NCBI RefSeq assembly: GCF_000380045.1
Contig: NZ_KB904339.1
Span: 218,515-282,514, forward strand
DNA from: Streptococcus marimammalium DSM 18627
GTDB taxonomy: Bacteria; Bacillota; Bacilli; Lactobacillales; Streptococcaceae
Direction of reading: 5' to 3'
Length of the DNA stretch: 64,000 nt
Shown: positions 50,635-60,274 of the stretch, one piece after another
How the letters are laid out: each line of letters opens with the position of its first letter
How positions within the stretch are numbered: position 1 is the first letter of the stretch
The notes under the pieces: model-generated
Databases searched by the model: none
Told to the model about the DNA's origin: nothing
Seen by the model: only the letters and a program-made list of their open reading frames with translations
Program-made: the position numbers and the translations under genes

Positions 50635-51915
50635 ATGTTTGAACGATTAAAATTATGGTATTACAATCATAAAACTTGGATATATAACACGCAGTATATT
50701 TTATACTCAATCATTTTAGTCACTATTGTTATGCTCATTGACTTAGGAATTTTTAATGTTAGAGATTATATCCCAGCAATTTTCTATACAAAAGTGTCGT
50801 TAGCTAAGACCATTCTAGCAACACTTGCGGGTGCACAGTTGACCATCACGACCTTCACTTTTTCAACTATTTTATCAGTCATGTCAAACTACATGTCTAA
50901 TTTTTCACCGCGCGTGGTTGAAAATTTCGTGGATACTAAAATTACGATGAAAGTGTTAGGTATCTTCTTTGGTGGCTTCTTCTACAGTATTACGGCACTT
51001 GTTTTTATGCGAGATGTTTTAGAAAATCAGCAAGTTATAGCAGGTTTTGTCTCAGTGGTTTATGCCATTATTTCTATGACTTATTTCATCATTTTTGTAC
51101 AAAATGTTATTAGAAGCTCTAAGAGTGAAAATCTTTTATCAGACATCTATAATGTGACTCTAAAAGTTATTGAAAAAGAACTTGATAAACGTAAGGAATA
51201 CCAGGGATTTTTTAGTGATATTGAAACACAGTCTATGCAACTTTATCCAAACAACAATGGTTTTTTAAGTATCATTAACTTTGGTGAAATTGCAGATTTA
51301 CTAAAAGAAAATAGAGCTGAACTTATTGTTGATTGTAAAATTGGAGATTTTATCAATGAAGAAAAACCTCTAGCCCACATCAATAAGGCTGAAAGCACAT
51401 CTTTTGATGATGATTTAATGTCCAAAATAGCTGATTGTTTTATCTTGTCTGAAAATAAAATTTACGAAAATGATTATAGACATGGCATTGATAAAATAGA
51501 AGAAATCGCCGTTAGAGCACTCTCGCCAGGAGTTAACGATCCAAATACTGCCATTCAATGTATTCATAAGATAAGTCTCTTATTAGTGCCAATATCAAAA
51601 ACAGTTAACAATCATATCATCGTTCAAGAAAATAAGAATGCTAAAATTGCCTATACAGCTTATACGTTTGAAGAAGATCTATATCATTCCTTTAATCAGA
51701 TTGTTAACTATGGAAAAGAAGATATTGATGTTATGTACACTGTTTTAGAAGGATTAGAGACACTTTATTATTCAGCTGCTGTAGCAAATAAAAAGGCAGT
51801 TCTTAATTTTGTCAAAGACATGTATGAGCACATCATTCCAAAACCAAACGGTCAACTTAATCAGAAACGTTTGGATTACATCTATCAAAGAATTCTAGAA
51901 AAAAGTCAAGAATAG
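50635..51915 (+). CDS. DUF2254 membrane protein
   Basis: A 426-residue protein of the DUF2254 family. Four membrane helices lie in the first ~165 residues (about 20-40, 55-85, 105-125, 135-160). The soluble remainder includes the conserved ALSPGVNDPNTAIQCI block near 300. The function of the family is unknown. The SPGxNDP segment is its best-conserved part and could bind a ligand. It starts after GAGGAG behind its own promoter, 67 bases before the glycerate kinase gene, and may be co-transcribed with it. Confidence 0.85.
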   Translation: MFERLKLWYYNHKTWIYNTQYILYSIILVTIVMLIDLGIFNVRDYIPAIFYTKVSLAKTILATLAGAQLTITTFTFSTILSVMSNYMSNFSPRVVENFVDTKITMKVLGIFFGGFFYSITALVFMRDVLENQQVIAGFVSVVYAIISMTYFIIFVQNVIRSSKSENLLSDIYNVTLKVIEKELDKRKEYQGFFSDIETQSMQLYPNNNGFLSIINFGEIADLLKENRAELIVDCKIGDFINEEKPLAHINKAESTSFDDDLMSKIADCFILSENKIYENDYRHGIDKIEEIAVRALSPGVNDPNTAIQCIHKISLLLVPISKTVNNHIIVQENKNAKIAYTAYTFEEDLYHSFNQIVNYGKEDIDVMYTVLEGLETLYYSAAVANKKAVLNFVKDMYEHIIPKPNGQLNQKRLDYIYQRILEKSQE

Positions 51916-51982
51916 AAAAAAGTTTAATTGTAAAATTAATTTGAAAATAACAATTAGAATCAGCAGTTAGGTGGAAAAGTTT

Positions 51983-53140
51983 ATGAAAATTGTTTTTGCT
52001 TCAGATTCTTTTAAGGGGTCATTATCTTCAGAAAAGATTTCAAAATTGTTAGAAGAAGTCACACCCAAGGTCTTTCCTCAAGCACAGCTAGTATCTCTTG
52101 CAGTTGCTGATGGGGGAGAAGGAACGATGTCAGTTCTTGTTAAAGCGTTAAATGGTAGTATTAAAGAAGTTATTACAAGAAACCCTTTGGGAAAAAAAAT
52201 AAAAGCTAGTTACGGGCTTCTACCTAACCAAACAGCAATTATTGAAATGGCAAGAGCTTCAGGTCTGCCTTTGATAGAAAAAAAGGAGCGTCATCCAATG
52301 AAAACCAGTTCTTATGGAACAGGACTGTTAATACGTGATGCACTTGACAATAAGGTTAATCATATCCTAATCGCTTTAGGGGGTAGTGCCACAAATGATG
52401 GTGGTATGGGAGCTATGTCAGCTCTAGGTTTTCGTTTTTTTGATAAAAATGGTCATCAGCTAAAAGGATCTGGACAAGACTTGTGGCAAGTTAGTGAGAT
52501 TGATGTTTCTCATGCTCATCAAAGATTAAAAGAAGTCACTATAACGATTTTATCAGACGTTACTAATCCACTTCTAGGTGATAAGGGTGCTACTTATACC
52601 TATAGTAAACAAAAAGGTGCAAATAGTAGTATGCAAGAATTATTAGAAGCAGGGATGACTCATTTTGCTAAAATTGTTGAAAAAACGACCAATAAACAAC
52701 TGAAAAATTTACAAGGAACTGGAGCAGCTGGAGGACTTGCATTCTCACTTATGGCATTTCTAAAGGCAGACATTACTCCAGGTATTGATACGATTTTAGA
52801 TTTCTTATCTTTTGATAACCTTATTAAAGACGCTGATTTAATCGTCACCGGAGAAGGTAGATTAGACAAGCAATCTTCTTTTGGGAAAGTTGTCTCTGGA
52901 ATTTCTAAAAGAGGACAAAAATTTGGAATACCAGTTGTTGCTATTGTAGGAGGCTTATCTGAAAATTATGAAAACATTTATGCTGATGGTCTATCAAGCA
53001 TCATAACAACAGTTAATAGAATAATGCCTTTTGAAGAAGCTCTAAAAAATAGTGAAGAACTCTATAAAGATGCAGCTTACCGTATATTGAATGCTGTTAA
53101 AGTAGGCATGACAATTAGCCAAAAAAATAAAAACATATAA
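51983..53140 (+). CDS. Glycerate kinase (GarK/GlxK family)
   Basis: A 385-residue cytosolic kinase. FASDSFKGSLSS opens the family fold. VADGGEGTM, ALGGSATNDGGMG and VTGEGRLDKQS are the conserved glycerate-kinase blocks for substrate and nucleotide. It phosphorylates D-glycerate to 2- or 3-phosphoglycerate, feeding glycolysis. The position of phosphorylation is not decided by the sequence. ATG 51983 is preferred: AGGTGG lies eight bases before it, whereas the in-frame GTG at 51971 lies within that ribosome site. Confidence 0.9.
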   Translation: MKIVFASDSFKGSLSSEKISKLLEEVTPKVFPQAQLVSLAVADGGEGTMSVLVKALNGSIKEVITRNPLGKKIKASYGLLPNQTAIIEMARASGLPLIEKKERHPMKTSSYGTGLLIRDALDNKVNHILIALGGSATNDGGMGAMSALGFRFFDKNGHQLKGSGQDLWQVSEIDVSHAHQRLKEVTITILSDVTNPLLGDKGATYTYSKQKGANSSMQELLEAGMTHFAKIVEKTTNKQLKNLQGTGAAGGLAFSLMAFLKADITPGIDTILDFLSFDNLIKDADLIVTGEGRLDKQSSFGKVVSGISKRGQKFGIPVVAIVGGLSENYENIYADGLSSIITTVNRIMPFEEALKNSEELYKDAAYRILNAVKVGMTISQKNKNI

Positions 53141-53148
53141 ATTTTCCA

Positions 53149-53177
53149 TTGATATCATTTTTAGTTTGGTATAAAAT
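53149..53177 (+). promoter_or_regulatory. Promoter of rmlD
   Basis: TTGATA (53149-53154), a 17-base spacer and TAAAAT (53172-53177). TATAAA two bases earlier with TGG before it is an alternative extended -10. Confidence 0.6.
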
Positions 53178-53203
53178 AAAAATTAGAAGAAAAGGAGTCA
53201 AAT

Positions 53204-54055
53204 ATGATTTTAATAACGGGAAGCAAGGGGCAATTGGGAACAGAATTATGTCACCTACTAGATGAAAGAAATGTTGATTATGTTGCTGTAGATGTTAGTG
53301 AAATGGATATTACTAAAGAAGAACAAGTAGAGTCTGTTTTTGAACGAGTAAAACCAACGCTAGTTTATCATTGCGCTGCCTATACAGCTGTTGATGCAGC
53401 TGAGGATGAGGGAAAAGAATTAGACTATGCTATTAATGTTACTGGAACAGAAATTATTGCAAGGGCTTCTGAAAAATATGGTGCAACCCTTGTTTATATT
53501 TCAACAGACTATGTCTTTGATGGTGATAAACCAATAGGAGAAGAATGGTTAGAAACAGATACACCAAATCCAAAAACTGAGTATGGTCGTACTAAACGTC
53601 TTGGAGAAGAGGCTGTCGAAAAATTCTCAAGTCAATACTATATTATTAGAACAGCTTGGGTTTTTGGAAATTATGGTAAAAATTTTGTCTTTACAATGCA
53701 AGAACTCGCCAAAAAACATTCTCAATTAACAGTGGTTAATGATCAATTTGGTCGTCCAACTTGGACAAGAACTTTAGCTGAGTTTATGACTTATTTAACT
53801 GATAATCGCAAAGAATTTGGATACTATCATTTATCAAATGATGCTGATAAAGAAACGTCATGGTATGATTTTGCTGTTGAAATCTTAAAAAATACAGACA
53901 TTAAAGTAGTACCAGTAGATTCAAGTCAATTTCCAGCAAAAGCCAAACGTCCATTTAACTCAACGATGAATTTAGAAAAAACAAAAGCTACAGGTTTTGA
54001 GATTCCTAGTTGGCAAGATGCCCTAAAAGAATTTTATCGTCAAGAAAAAAAATAA
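53204..54055 (+). CDS. rmlD: dTDP-4-dehydrorhamnose reductase
   Basis: A 283-residue short-chain reductase (GacA/RfbD). GSKGQLGTEL binds NADPH, STDYVFDG carries the catalytic Thr/Asp region, and YGRTK is the Y-x-x-x-K pair. It makes dTDP-L-rhamnose, the donor for the rhamnan backbone whose glycosyltransferases and exporter lie from 60364 on. In group A streptococci the order is gacA-gacB directly. Here a six-gene cassette separates them. The ribosome site is AAAAGGAG. rmlA, rmlB and rmlC are not in the window. Confidence 0.93.
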   Translation: MILITGSKGQLGTELCHLLDERNVDYVAVDVSEMDITKEEQVESVFERVKPTLVYHCAAYTAVDAAEDEGKELDYAINVTGTEIIARASEKYGATLVYISTDYVFDGDKPIGEEWLETDTPNPKTEYGRTKRLGEEAVEKFSSQYYIIRTAWVFGNYGKNFVFTMQELAKKHSQLTVVNDQFGRPTWTRTLAEFMTYLTDNRKEFGYYHLSNDADKETSWYDFAVEILKNTDIKVVPVDSSQFPAKAKRPFNSTMNLEKTKATGFEIPSWQDALKEFYRQEKK

Positions 54056-54067
54056 AAATGCTAACCA

Positions 54068-54158
54068 AAACAGGCCAACAGCCTGTTTTTTTCTAATCGC
54101 CAAAGAAATGAAAATATGATATAATGAAATGATTGTATTGTATAGAATGAGGTTATTA
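54068..54158 (+). repeat. Left copy of cassette-flanking direct repeat (terminator + promoter)
   Basis: 54081-54158 is identical to 60287-60364 except for one base. The copy includes a terminator stem AAACAGGC/GCCTGTTT with a T run, and an extended -10 (TGA-TATAAT) at 54117-54125. Just upstream the hairpin's left arm is also shared, but the loop differs. This copy follows rmlD; the right copy directly precedes the rgpA-like gene. Confidence 0.9.
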
Positions 54159-54228
54159 CTTTAATTTTTATAGAATTTATATACAATATCAATATAATCT
54201 TTAATACACAACTAATAGGAAATTTAGA

Positions 54229-54936
54229 ATGCAAAAAAATAATAAAAATATTTTAATAATGATTCCAGCATACAATGAAGAAGAATCTATTGAAAAGGTT
54301 ATTAATAATCTTATCAAAAATTATTCTCAATTTGATTATATTATTATTAATGATGGTTCAAAAGATAAGACATCAAATATTTGCCATGCAAATGGCTATA
54401 ATATCATTGACTTACCAGAAAACCTAGGGTTATCAGGTGCACTTCAAACTGGCTTTAGATATGCTTTTAATCATGGTTATAAGAAAGCGGTTCAATTTGA
54501 TGCTGATGGTCAACACTTACCTGAATATATTGAGCAATTAAGTAATGCTATTGATGAAGGTAATGATTGTGTTATTGGGTCCCGTTTTGTTTCTGTTTCC
54601 AAACATAAGAGTTTACGTATGTTGGGAAATACATTAATTAGTTTTATTATTAAGCTAACAACTGGTAAAACCATTACTGATCCAACCTCCGGAATGAGAA
54701 TGTTCAATGAATATTTAATAAAAACTTTTGCTACAAACATAAACTATACACCAGAGCCTGATACAATTTCCTATTTAATAAGACAAGGACTACGGGTGAA
54801 AGAAGTTCAAGTTAAAATGCTTGATAGACAGGCAGGGCAATCCTATTTAACTTTGTCCAGATCAATAAAATATATGTTTCATATGTTTGTATCTATTATT
54901 TTAATTCAAAACTTTAGAGAAAGAGGAATAAAATGA
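54229..54936 (+). CDS. GT2 polyprenyl-phosphate glycosyltransferase (GacI/DPMS-like)
   Basis: A 235-residue GT2 enzyme of the dolichyl-phosphate mannose synthase type. IPAYNEEESI opens the nucleotide-binding fold, FDADGQH gives the D-x-D-like metal site, and GSRFV follows. A weak hydrophobic segment at the C-terminus (~212-228) could anchor it. By analogy with GacI it would charge undecaprenyl phosphate with one sugar for later transfer to the rhamnan outside the cell. The donor sugar is unknown; GlcNAc, Glc and Gal are possible, and the cassette's galE makes Gal worth testing. It overlaps the next gene by four bases. Confidence 0.82.
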   Translation: MQKNNKNILIMIPAYNEEESIEKVINNLIKNYSQFDYIIINDGSKDKTSNICHANGYNIIDLPENLGLSGALQTGFRYAFNHGYKKAVQFDADGQHLPEYIEQLSNAIDEGNDCVIGSRFVSVSKHKSLRMLGNTLISFIIKLTTGKTITDPTSGMRMFNEYLIKTFATNINYTPEPDTISYLIRQGLRVKEVQVKMLDRQAGQSYLTLSRSIKYMFHMFVSIILIQNFRERGIK

Positions 54937-55283
54937 TTATTGGATTACAAATAGTATTAGCTGTAGTTGCAATCATAACTGCTTCACTTATTTTAATAAG
55001 TATTAGAAAATCCAACATTCAAATTGAAGATAGTTTCTTTTGGCTAGTTTTTTCTATCGTATTATTAGGGTTATCAGTTGTTCCAAGCATATTTGTTTGG
55101 ATTTCTGACTACATTGGATTTGAATCTCCATCCAATTTTATTTTCCTTCTTATTATTTTCCTATTAATCATTAATCAATATCGATTAACGAAGAAATTAT
55201 CTTTACAATCCATAAAGTTAACCAAACTTATTCAATATATTGCTTTATCAGAGAAAGAGAATAGAGATAATGATTTTAAGTAA
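54933..55283 (+). CDS. DUF2304 small membrane protein (GacJ-like)
   Basis: A 116-residue protein with three hydrophobic segments (about 4-24, 36-58, 66-84) and a short polar C-terminus, as in DUF2304 proteins. In group A streptococcus GacJ has this size and position, next to GacI, whose activity it stimulates. It overlaps the GT2 gene by four bases (ATGA) and the flippase gene by 14, so the three should be produced together. Confidence 0.78.
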   Translation: MIIGLQIVLAVVAIITASLILISIRKSNIQIEDSFFWLVFSIVLLGLSVVPSIFVWISDYIGFESPSNFIFLLIIFLLIINQYRLTKKLSLQSIKLTKLIQYIALSEKENRDNDFK

Positions 55284-56541
55284 TAGGAATACCGTTTCGA
55301 ACAAAAATATTTTTATTTGGAATATGCTTGGAACGATCTCCACTGCCGCTGTATCAATTTTATTACTTATGATTGTCTCAAGACTGCTTACAAAAATTGA
55401 AGCTGATATTTTTAGTTTTGCTTATGCGATAGGTAATCAATTAATAACTATTGCTTTATTTCAGGTGAGAAATCTACAGTCAACAGATATTAATCAAAAA
55501 TATAACTTTAAAGATTATTTCTATACAAGATTAATAACTTGTTTAGCCATGCTTACTGTATCCGGGATATATATATATTTCACTGATTATGATATGTATA
55601 AGGATGCTGTTATTTGGATTATATGCTTATATCGCTGTCTTGATGCTCTTTCCGATGTTTTTCAAGGATTTTTTCAACAAAAAGAACGTTTAGACTTTGC
55701 TGGTAAATCACTTTTTTATCGAAATAGTTTTGTTTTAATTACGTTTCCTTTATCTTTAATTATTTCAAATAATTTGATTTTTTCATTAATTCTAATATGT
55801 TTGGTATCGATTATAAGTCTTTTTCTATTTGATGTAAAACCATTACAAAATTTCAAGATCGATTCATCTCTTAAAACGAAAGAAAATATAAAAATTATTA
55901 AACTGTTATTAGACAGCTTTCCTTTATTTATCAATGGTTTTCTATTAATTTTTATTTACAATCAGTCAAAATTTTCTTTAGATAAATTATTGGAAATGGG
56001 TCAACTTGAACCTGGCATTCAGACACAATTTAATATTTTGTTTATGCCAATTTTTGTGATTAATCTTATTTTTTTATTTTTAAGATCTTATATAACTACA
56101 ATGGCAGTTCACTTTGTAAAAAAAGAATTTGTTAAATTTAATCGTATTGAACATTTATTGTTTAAATATTTAACTGGAATTAGTATTATTGTTTTAATTA
56201 TTAGTTATTTGATTGGAATACCAGTTCTTTCAGTAGTGTATCAAATAGATTTATCTCACTACAAAACTATATTTATTATGCTAATTTTAGGAGGCATATT
56301 AAGTACATATGCTACTATGATTGATAATTTTCTCACAGTTATGCGTTATCAAAGGTTTTTAATCATCCCTTATTTTTTAGCGTTTGTTGTTTCTTTTTTT
56401 TCATCAGATTGGTTAGCATATCAATATGATGTTTGGGGCGTTACAATTAGTTTTAACCTAGCAATGATTGTATGGTTAAGTTTATCATTAGTTATCTATA
56501 AAATATTGAAACAGAAGATGGAGACAGGAAATGGTGCTTAA
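55270..56541 (+). CDS. Polysaccharide flippase (Wzx/GacK-like)
   Basis: A 423-residue membrane protein with about twelve hydrophobic segments, of the polysaccharide biosynthesis MATE-like type. It would flip the undecaprenyl-phosphate sugar made by the GT2 partner to the outer face, like GacK. ATG 55270 is chosen because it matches the usual start a few residues before the first helix (IFIWNMLGTI). The upstream TTG at 55240 would give a charged extension with no ribosome site. It overlaps the next gene by 11 bases. Confidence 0.8.
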   Translation: MILSNRNTVSNKNIFIWNMLGTISTAAVSILLLMIVSRLLTKIEADIFSFAYAIGNQLITIALFQVRNLQSTDINQKYNFKDYFYTRLITCLAMLTVSGIYIYFTDYDMYKDAVIWIICLYRCLDALSDVFQGFFQQKERLDFAGKSLFYRNSFVLITFPLSLIISNNLIFSLILICLVSIISLFLFDVKPLQNFKIDSSLKTKENIKIIKLLLDSFPLFINGFLLIFIYNQSKFSLDKLLEMGQLEPGIQTQFNILFMPIFVINLIFLFLRSYITTMAVHFVKKEFVKFNRIEHLLFKYLTGISIIVLIISYLIGIPVLSVVYQIDLSHYKTIFIMLILGGILSTYATMIDNFLTVMRYQRFLIIPYFLAFVVSFFSSDWLAYQYDVWGVTISFNLAMIVWLSLSLVIYKILKQKMETGNGA

Positions 56542-58033
56542 GCGTTATATGATAGATTATAAAAATCTTTTACAGTCGAATTGGAAAAACTTATTAATGT
56601 TAACAATTGTTTTTGTTGTTACAATGATATTTTATTCTCAAAGTTTTGATCTTCCTAAAAAATTATTGCTTCTTCTTTTTATTATTAGTAGTCATTTAAT
56701 TATGCTTCTACCTAAAAAAATTGAATTAGCAACCTTTAGTATTATTTTGACTTTAGGTATATTTTCAGCAACAATAACTCCAATAAACGATATACCAGAT
56801 GAAACTGTACATTATGCTCGCTCATTTTTTCTGTCAGAGGGAAATTTGAATCTAAGTAATGATTTAGAAAATTTACAAGTTTCTGAAGATGTCTCAGCCA
56901 TTATTGACCATAATTATCAGTCAATTTTGAGAATAGAAGATGATATCGAACATAGTAATGAAAAAGTTGCTATCAAAGATATTAATTCTACAAATGGTTA
57001 TTATAATTTTTCTTATATTCCTCAATCACTGGGGATAACAATTGGAAATATTTTAAACCTTGAAATTATAGAAACTTATATACTCGGACGTGTTTTTAAT
57101 GTTCTTGCTTATGCAGGATTAGTATTTATTGCATTATCAATTCTTGTTGTTGGCAAGCAACTATTTGCAGTTGCTAGTTTAGTTCCAATGAACATTTATT
57201 TATCAGGATCATATAATCAAGACAGTGTATCGTTAGGACTTATTTTTTTAATCTCTGCTCTTTTTATAAAATTTTTAACTGACAAAAATAAAATATCAAA
57301 TAAACAAATTGTCATCTATACATTGTTGTGTAGTATTGTTGCATTTACAAAACTGCCCTATATTCTACTAATTTTTTTACTATTATTTATTCCTTCTAAC
57401 AGATTCAATGATAGTCGTAAAAAAATAATTATTTATAAATTTTTGGCTATCATTTTGGTACTTACAGTAACTCTCTTCTGGTTAAAAACTTATCGTCAGA
57501 TAATATCTCCACAACTTGAAGTGGCTGATTTTTTACAAAAAGTTGACGTGAAAAACCAATTTATAAGTATTATGTCAAAACCTTTTACATATGGAACTTT
57601 ATTGTTAAGGCACCTTTTAATTCATTTATTTAATCCTCAAGGAATAACTGTTTTTGGGCCATTAACCTATGGAATGTCCGAACTATTTTCATTAAATATG
57701 ATTTTTTATGCATTAACAATTTTTAATAATGCTAATGAACTCAAAATATCAAAATGGTCAAAAACAGGTATTTTCTTTATAGTTATGGGAATTATTGGGA
57801 GCATTGTTTTGACTTTTTATCTCACCTATACTCCTGTAGGAGAAGTAAATGTCTTAGGAGTACAAGATAGATACTTTTTAGGTATTATCCCTTTAATGTT
57901 TATCCTTTTAGCTAGTAATAATAAATTATTTGAACGTTGTTATAAGATGCTTTCAGATAAATTTATTTTAAATAGTTCTATTCTCTTTATTGTAATCATG
58001 ATTATACGTGTTTTATTAAATTATTATCTTTAG
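56531..58033 (+). CDS. DUF2142 GT-C-type membrane glycosyltransferase (GacL-like role)
   Basis: A 500-residue membrane protein with about eleven helices. After the first three helices, ITPINDIPDETVHYARS is the DUF2142 hallmark: an acidic D-x-P-D-E loop facing outside, where GT-C enzymes use Asp or Glu for catalysis. SGSYNQDSVSLG is the second conserved loop. By position after GT2, DUF2304 and flippase, it should transfer the flipped sugar onto the rhamnan, as GacL does. It starts in an overlap with the flippase gene, after GGAG. Confidence 0.78.
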   Translation: MVLKRYMIDYKNLLQSNWKNLLMLTIVFVVTMIFYSQSFDLPKKLLLLLFIISSHLIMLLPKKIELATFSIILTLGIFSATITPINDIPDETVHYARSFFLSEGNLNLSNDLENLQVSEDVSAIIDHNYQSILRIEDDIEHSNEKVAIKDINSTNGYYNFSYIPQSLGITIGNILNLEIIETYILGRVFNVLAYAGLVFIALSILVVGKQLFAVASLVPMNIYLSGSYNQDSVSLGLIFLISALFIKFLTDKNKISNKQIVIYTLLCSIVAFTKLPYILLIFLLLFIPSNRFNDSRKKIIIYKFLAIILVLTVTLFWLKTYRQIISPQLEVADFLQKVDVKNQFISIMSKPFTYGTLLLRHLLIHLFNPQGITVFGPLTYGMSELFSLNMIFYALTIFNNANELKISKWSKTGIFFIVMGIIGSIVLTFYLTYTPVGEVNVLGVQDRYFLGIIPLMFILLASNNKLFERCYKMLSDKFILNSSILFIVIMIIRVLLNYYL

Positions 58034-58057
58034 TACATAAGTTTAGAGAGGGTTTAC

Positions 58058-59206
58058 ATGTCAGTTAAGACAATAGCAATTTTTACGGCATTTATATATC
58101 CACATTTAGGTGGTGTAGAAAGATTCACTGTTAAAATAGCTGAAACATTAGTAAAAAAAGGATTCAAGGTTATTATTGTAACAACTAATAGTCATAATCT
58201 TTCTAAACAGGAGGAAAATGGTGATATTAAAATTTACCGTTTTCCTTCTAAAAAACAGTTTAAATCAAGATATCCTATTTTTGAAAAAAATAATATCTAT
58301 AAAGAATTATTAATGCAATTGTCAAACGAAAATATTGATTTTGTTATTTGTAATACTCGGTTCTATTTGACTACACTAATGGGATTAAAAATAGCTAAAA
58401 AAAGAAATCTCAAAGCTATAGTTATTGAACATGGTGGAGGTTATGTTCAAGTTGGAACTACAGTAAGAGGTCATACTATTTTAGATTTTTTAGCTAAACT
58501 ATATGAACATCTAATTACTTTTGCAGTTAAAAGATACTCGCCAGATTTTTTTGCGGTTTCTGAGAGAAGTATGACTTGGTTAAAGAATTTTAGAATATCT
58601 CCTAAAGGAGTTATTTATAATTCTATTGATAAAGAATTATTAAATAACTATCAAAGTAAAATATTATTACCAGAACTAAAAAACAACTTAATTATAAGCT
58701 ATGCTGGAAGAATTATAGAAGAAAAAGGTATTATACTTCTATTAGAAGCGTTTTCACAATTAGAAACATATAAAAAAATTCACTTAGCAATTGCAGGAGA
58801 TGGTCCACTTTTAGAAACTTTAAAAAGAAAATATAAGAATGAAAGAGTTTCTTTTTTAGGAAAATTAGACTACAACAACACTATGATATTGATGAATCAA
58901 TCTGATATTTTTGTAAATCCATCAATTTATGCTGAGGGTATGCCTACAGCAGTATTAGAGTCGGGTATGATGAAATGTGCTGTTATAGCAACTGATAGAG
59001 GCGGGGTAACTGAAGTTATTTCAGATGAAAAAACTGGTATTATTGTAGATGATAGTGTTGATTCAATAAAAAATGCTTTAGAAGTATTAATTACGAATCA
59101 TGGAAAACGACAATTGTTACAAGAAACCATTCATCAAAAGATTAAATCTGGTTTCACATGGGATGTAACTGTCAAACATCTAATTGATGATATTATGAAT
59201 ATATAG
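58058..59206 (+). CDS. GT4 family glycosyltransferase
   Basis: A 382-residue cytosolic GT-B enzyme. FIYPHLGGVERFTVKIAE is the N-terminal acceptor-side motif of GT4, SYAGRIIEEKGIILLLEA starts the donor half, and the E-x7-E segment is around NPSIYAEGMPTAVLESG. It retains the anomeric configuration and probably uses a UDP-sugar. No counterpart is present in the four-gene gacIJKL module, so it could add a second side-chain residue or extend the lipid-linked sugar. Donor and acceptor are unknown. Confidence 0.83.
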   Translation: MSVKTIAIFTAFIYPHLGGVERFTVKIAETLVKKGFKVIIVTTNSHNLSKQEENGDIKIYRFPSKKQFKSRYPIFEKNNIYKELLMQLSNENIDFVICNTRFYLTTLMGLKIAKKRNLKAIVIEHGGGYVQVGTTVRGHTILDFLAKLYEHLITFAVKRYSPDFFAVSERSMTWLKNFRISPKGVIYNSIDKELLNNYQSKILLPELKNNLIISYAGRIIEEKGIILLLEAFSQLETYKKIHLAIAGDGPLLETLKRKYKNERVSFLGKLDYNNTMILMNQSDIFVNPSIYAEGMPTAVLESGMMKCAVIATDRGGVTEVISDEKTGIIVDDSVDSIKNALEVLITNHGKRQLLQETIHQKIKSGFTWDVTVKHLIDDIMNI

Positions 59207-59224
59207 TGGTAAAGGAGTTAAAAC

Positions 59225-60241
59225 ATGGCTACAATTTTAGTGACTGGTGGAGCAGGGTATATTGGTTCGCATACCTGTATCCAATTACTCAATCAAGGAT
59301 ATGATATTGTCGTTATAGATAATCTATATAATGCAAGTTCTAAAAGTTTAGAAGTAGTGAAAAAAATAACGGGAAAGTCATTGACTTTTTATAAAGGTGA
59401 TATTCGCAATGAGAAAAAGTTACAAGAAATTTTTGAAAATCATGAGTTCTCAGCTGTTATCCATTTTGCAGGATTGAAAGCGGTTGGTGAATCTAGTGAG
59501 ATTCCTTTGGATTATTACGACAATAATATTAGTGGCACTTTGACTTTACTTCGTGTGATGAAAAAAAATGGTTGTCAAAATATTATTTTTAGCTCATCGG
59601 CTACTGTTTATGGAGATCCTGAAACTGTTCCAATAAGAGAAGATTTTCCACTTTCTGTGACTAATCCATATGGTAGAACCAAATTAATGTTGGAAGATAT
59701 TTTTAAAGATTTATATGCTTCTGATAAAACTTGGAATATTGTTTTATTGCGTTATTTTAATCCCATAGGTGCTCATAAATCTGGTGATATAGGGGAAGAT
59801 CCTTCAGGAATTCCAAATAATTTACTTCCCTATGTATCACAAGTGGCTGTTGGGAATTTGCAATATGTAGGTGTTTTTGGAGATGACTATAATACACCAG
59901 ATGGAACAGGTGTTCGAGATTATATTCATGTCGTTGATTTAGCAAATGGACATGTCGCAGCACTAAAAAAATTAGAACCAAAATCAGGGTTAAACATATA
60001 TAATCTTGGTACAGGAAAAGGCTACTCCGTTTTAGAAATTATTAACACAATGTCAAAAGTCGTTGGAAAAGAAATTCCTTTTCGTATTTTACCAAGACGA
60101 AAAGGTGATATTGCCAAGTGTTATGCTGACAGTTCAAAAGCAAAAAAAGAGTTGAAATGGCAGGCAAAATACGATATCGTTCGCATGTGTGAAGATAGTT
60201 GGAGATGGCAAAAGAAACACCCTAATGGTTTTTCTGATTAA
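59225..60241 (+). CDS. galE: UDP-glucose 4-epimerase
   Basis: A 338-residue short-chain epimerase of standard length. GGAGYIGSHT binds NAD, SSSATVYG carries the catalytic Ser/Thr, and YGRTK is the Tyr-Lys pair. It interconverts UDP-Glc and UDP-Gal, and related enzymes also interconvert UDP-GlcNAc and UDP-GalNAc. Its place as last gene of the cassette, just before a terminator and away from Leloir genes, suggests that it supplies the side-chain donor. The ribosome site is AAAGGAG. Confidence 0.9.
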   Translation: MATILVTGGAGYIGSHTCIQLLNQGYDIVVIDNLYNASSKSLEVVKKITGKSLTFYKGDIRNEKKLQEIFENHEFSAVIHFAGLKAVGESSEIPLDYYDNNISGTLTLLRVMKKNGCQNIIFSSSATVYGDPETVPIREDFPLSVTNPYGRTKLMLEDIFKDLYASDKTWNIVLLRYFNPIGAHKSGDIGEDPSGIPNNLLPYVSQVAVGNLQYVGVFGDDYNTPDGTGVRDYIHVVDLANGHVAALKKLEPKSGLNIYNLGTGKGYSVLEIINTMSKVVGKEIPFRILPRRKGDIAKCYADSSKAKKELKWQAKYDIVRMCEDSWRWQKKHPNGFSD

Positions 60242-60274
60242 CTCAGGACAATTATTTATTTAAAATCCACTCTC

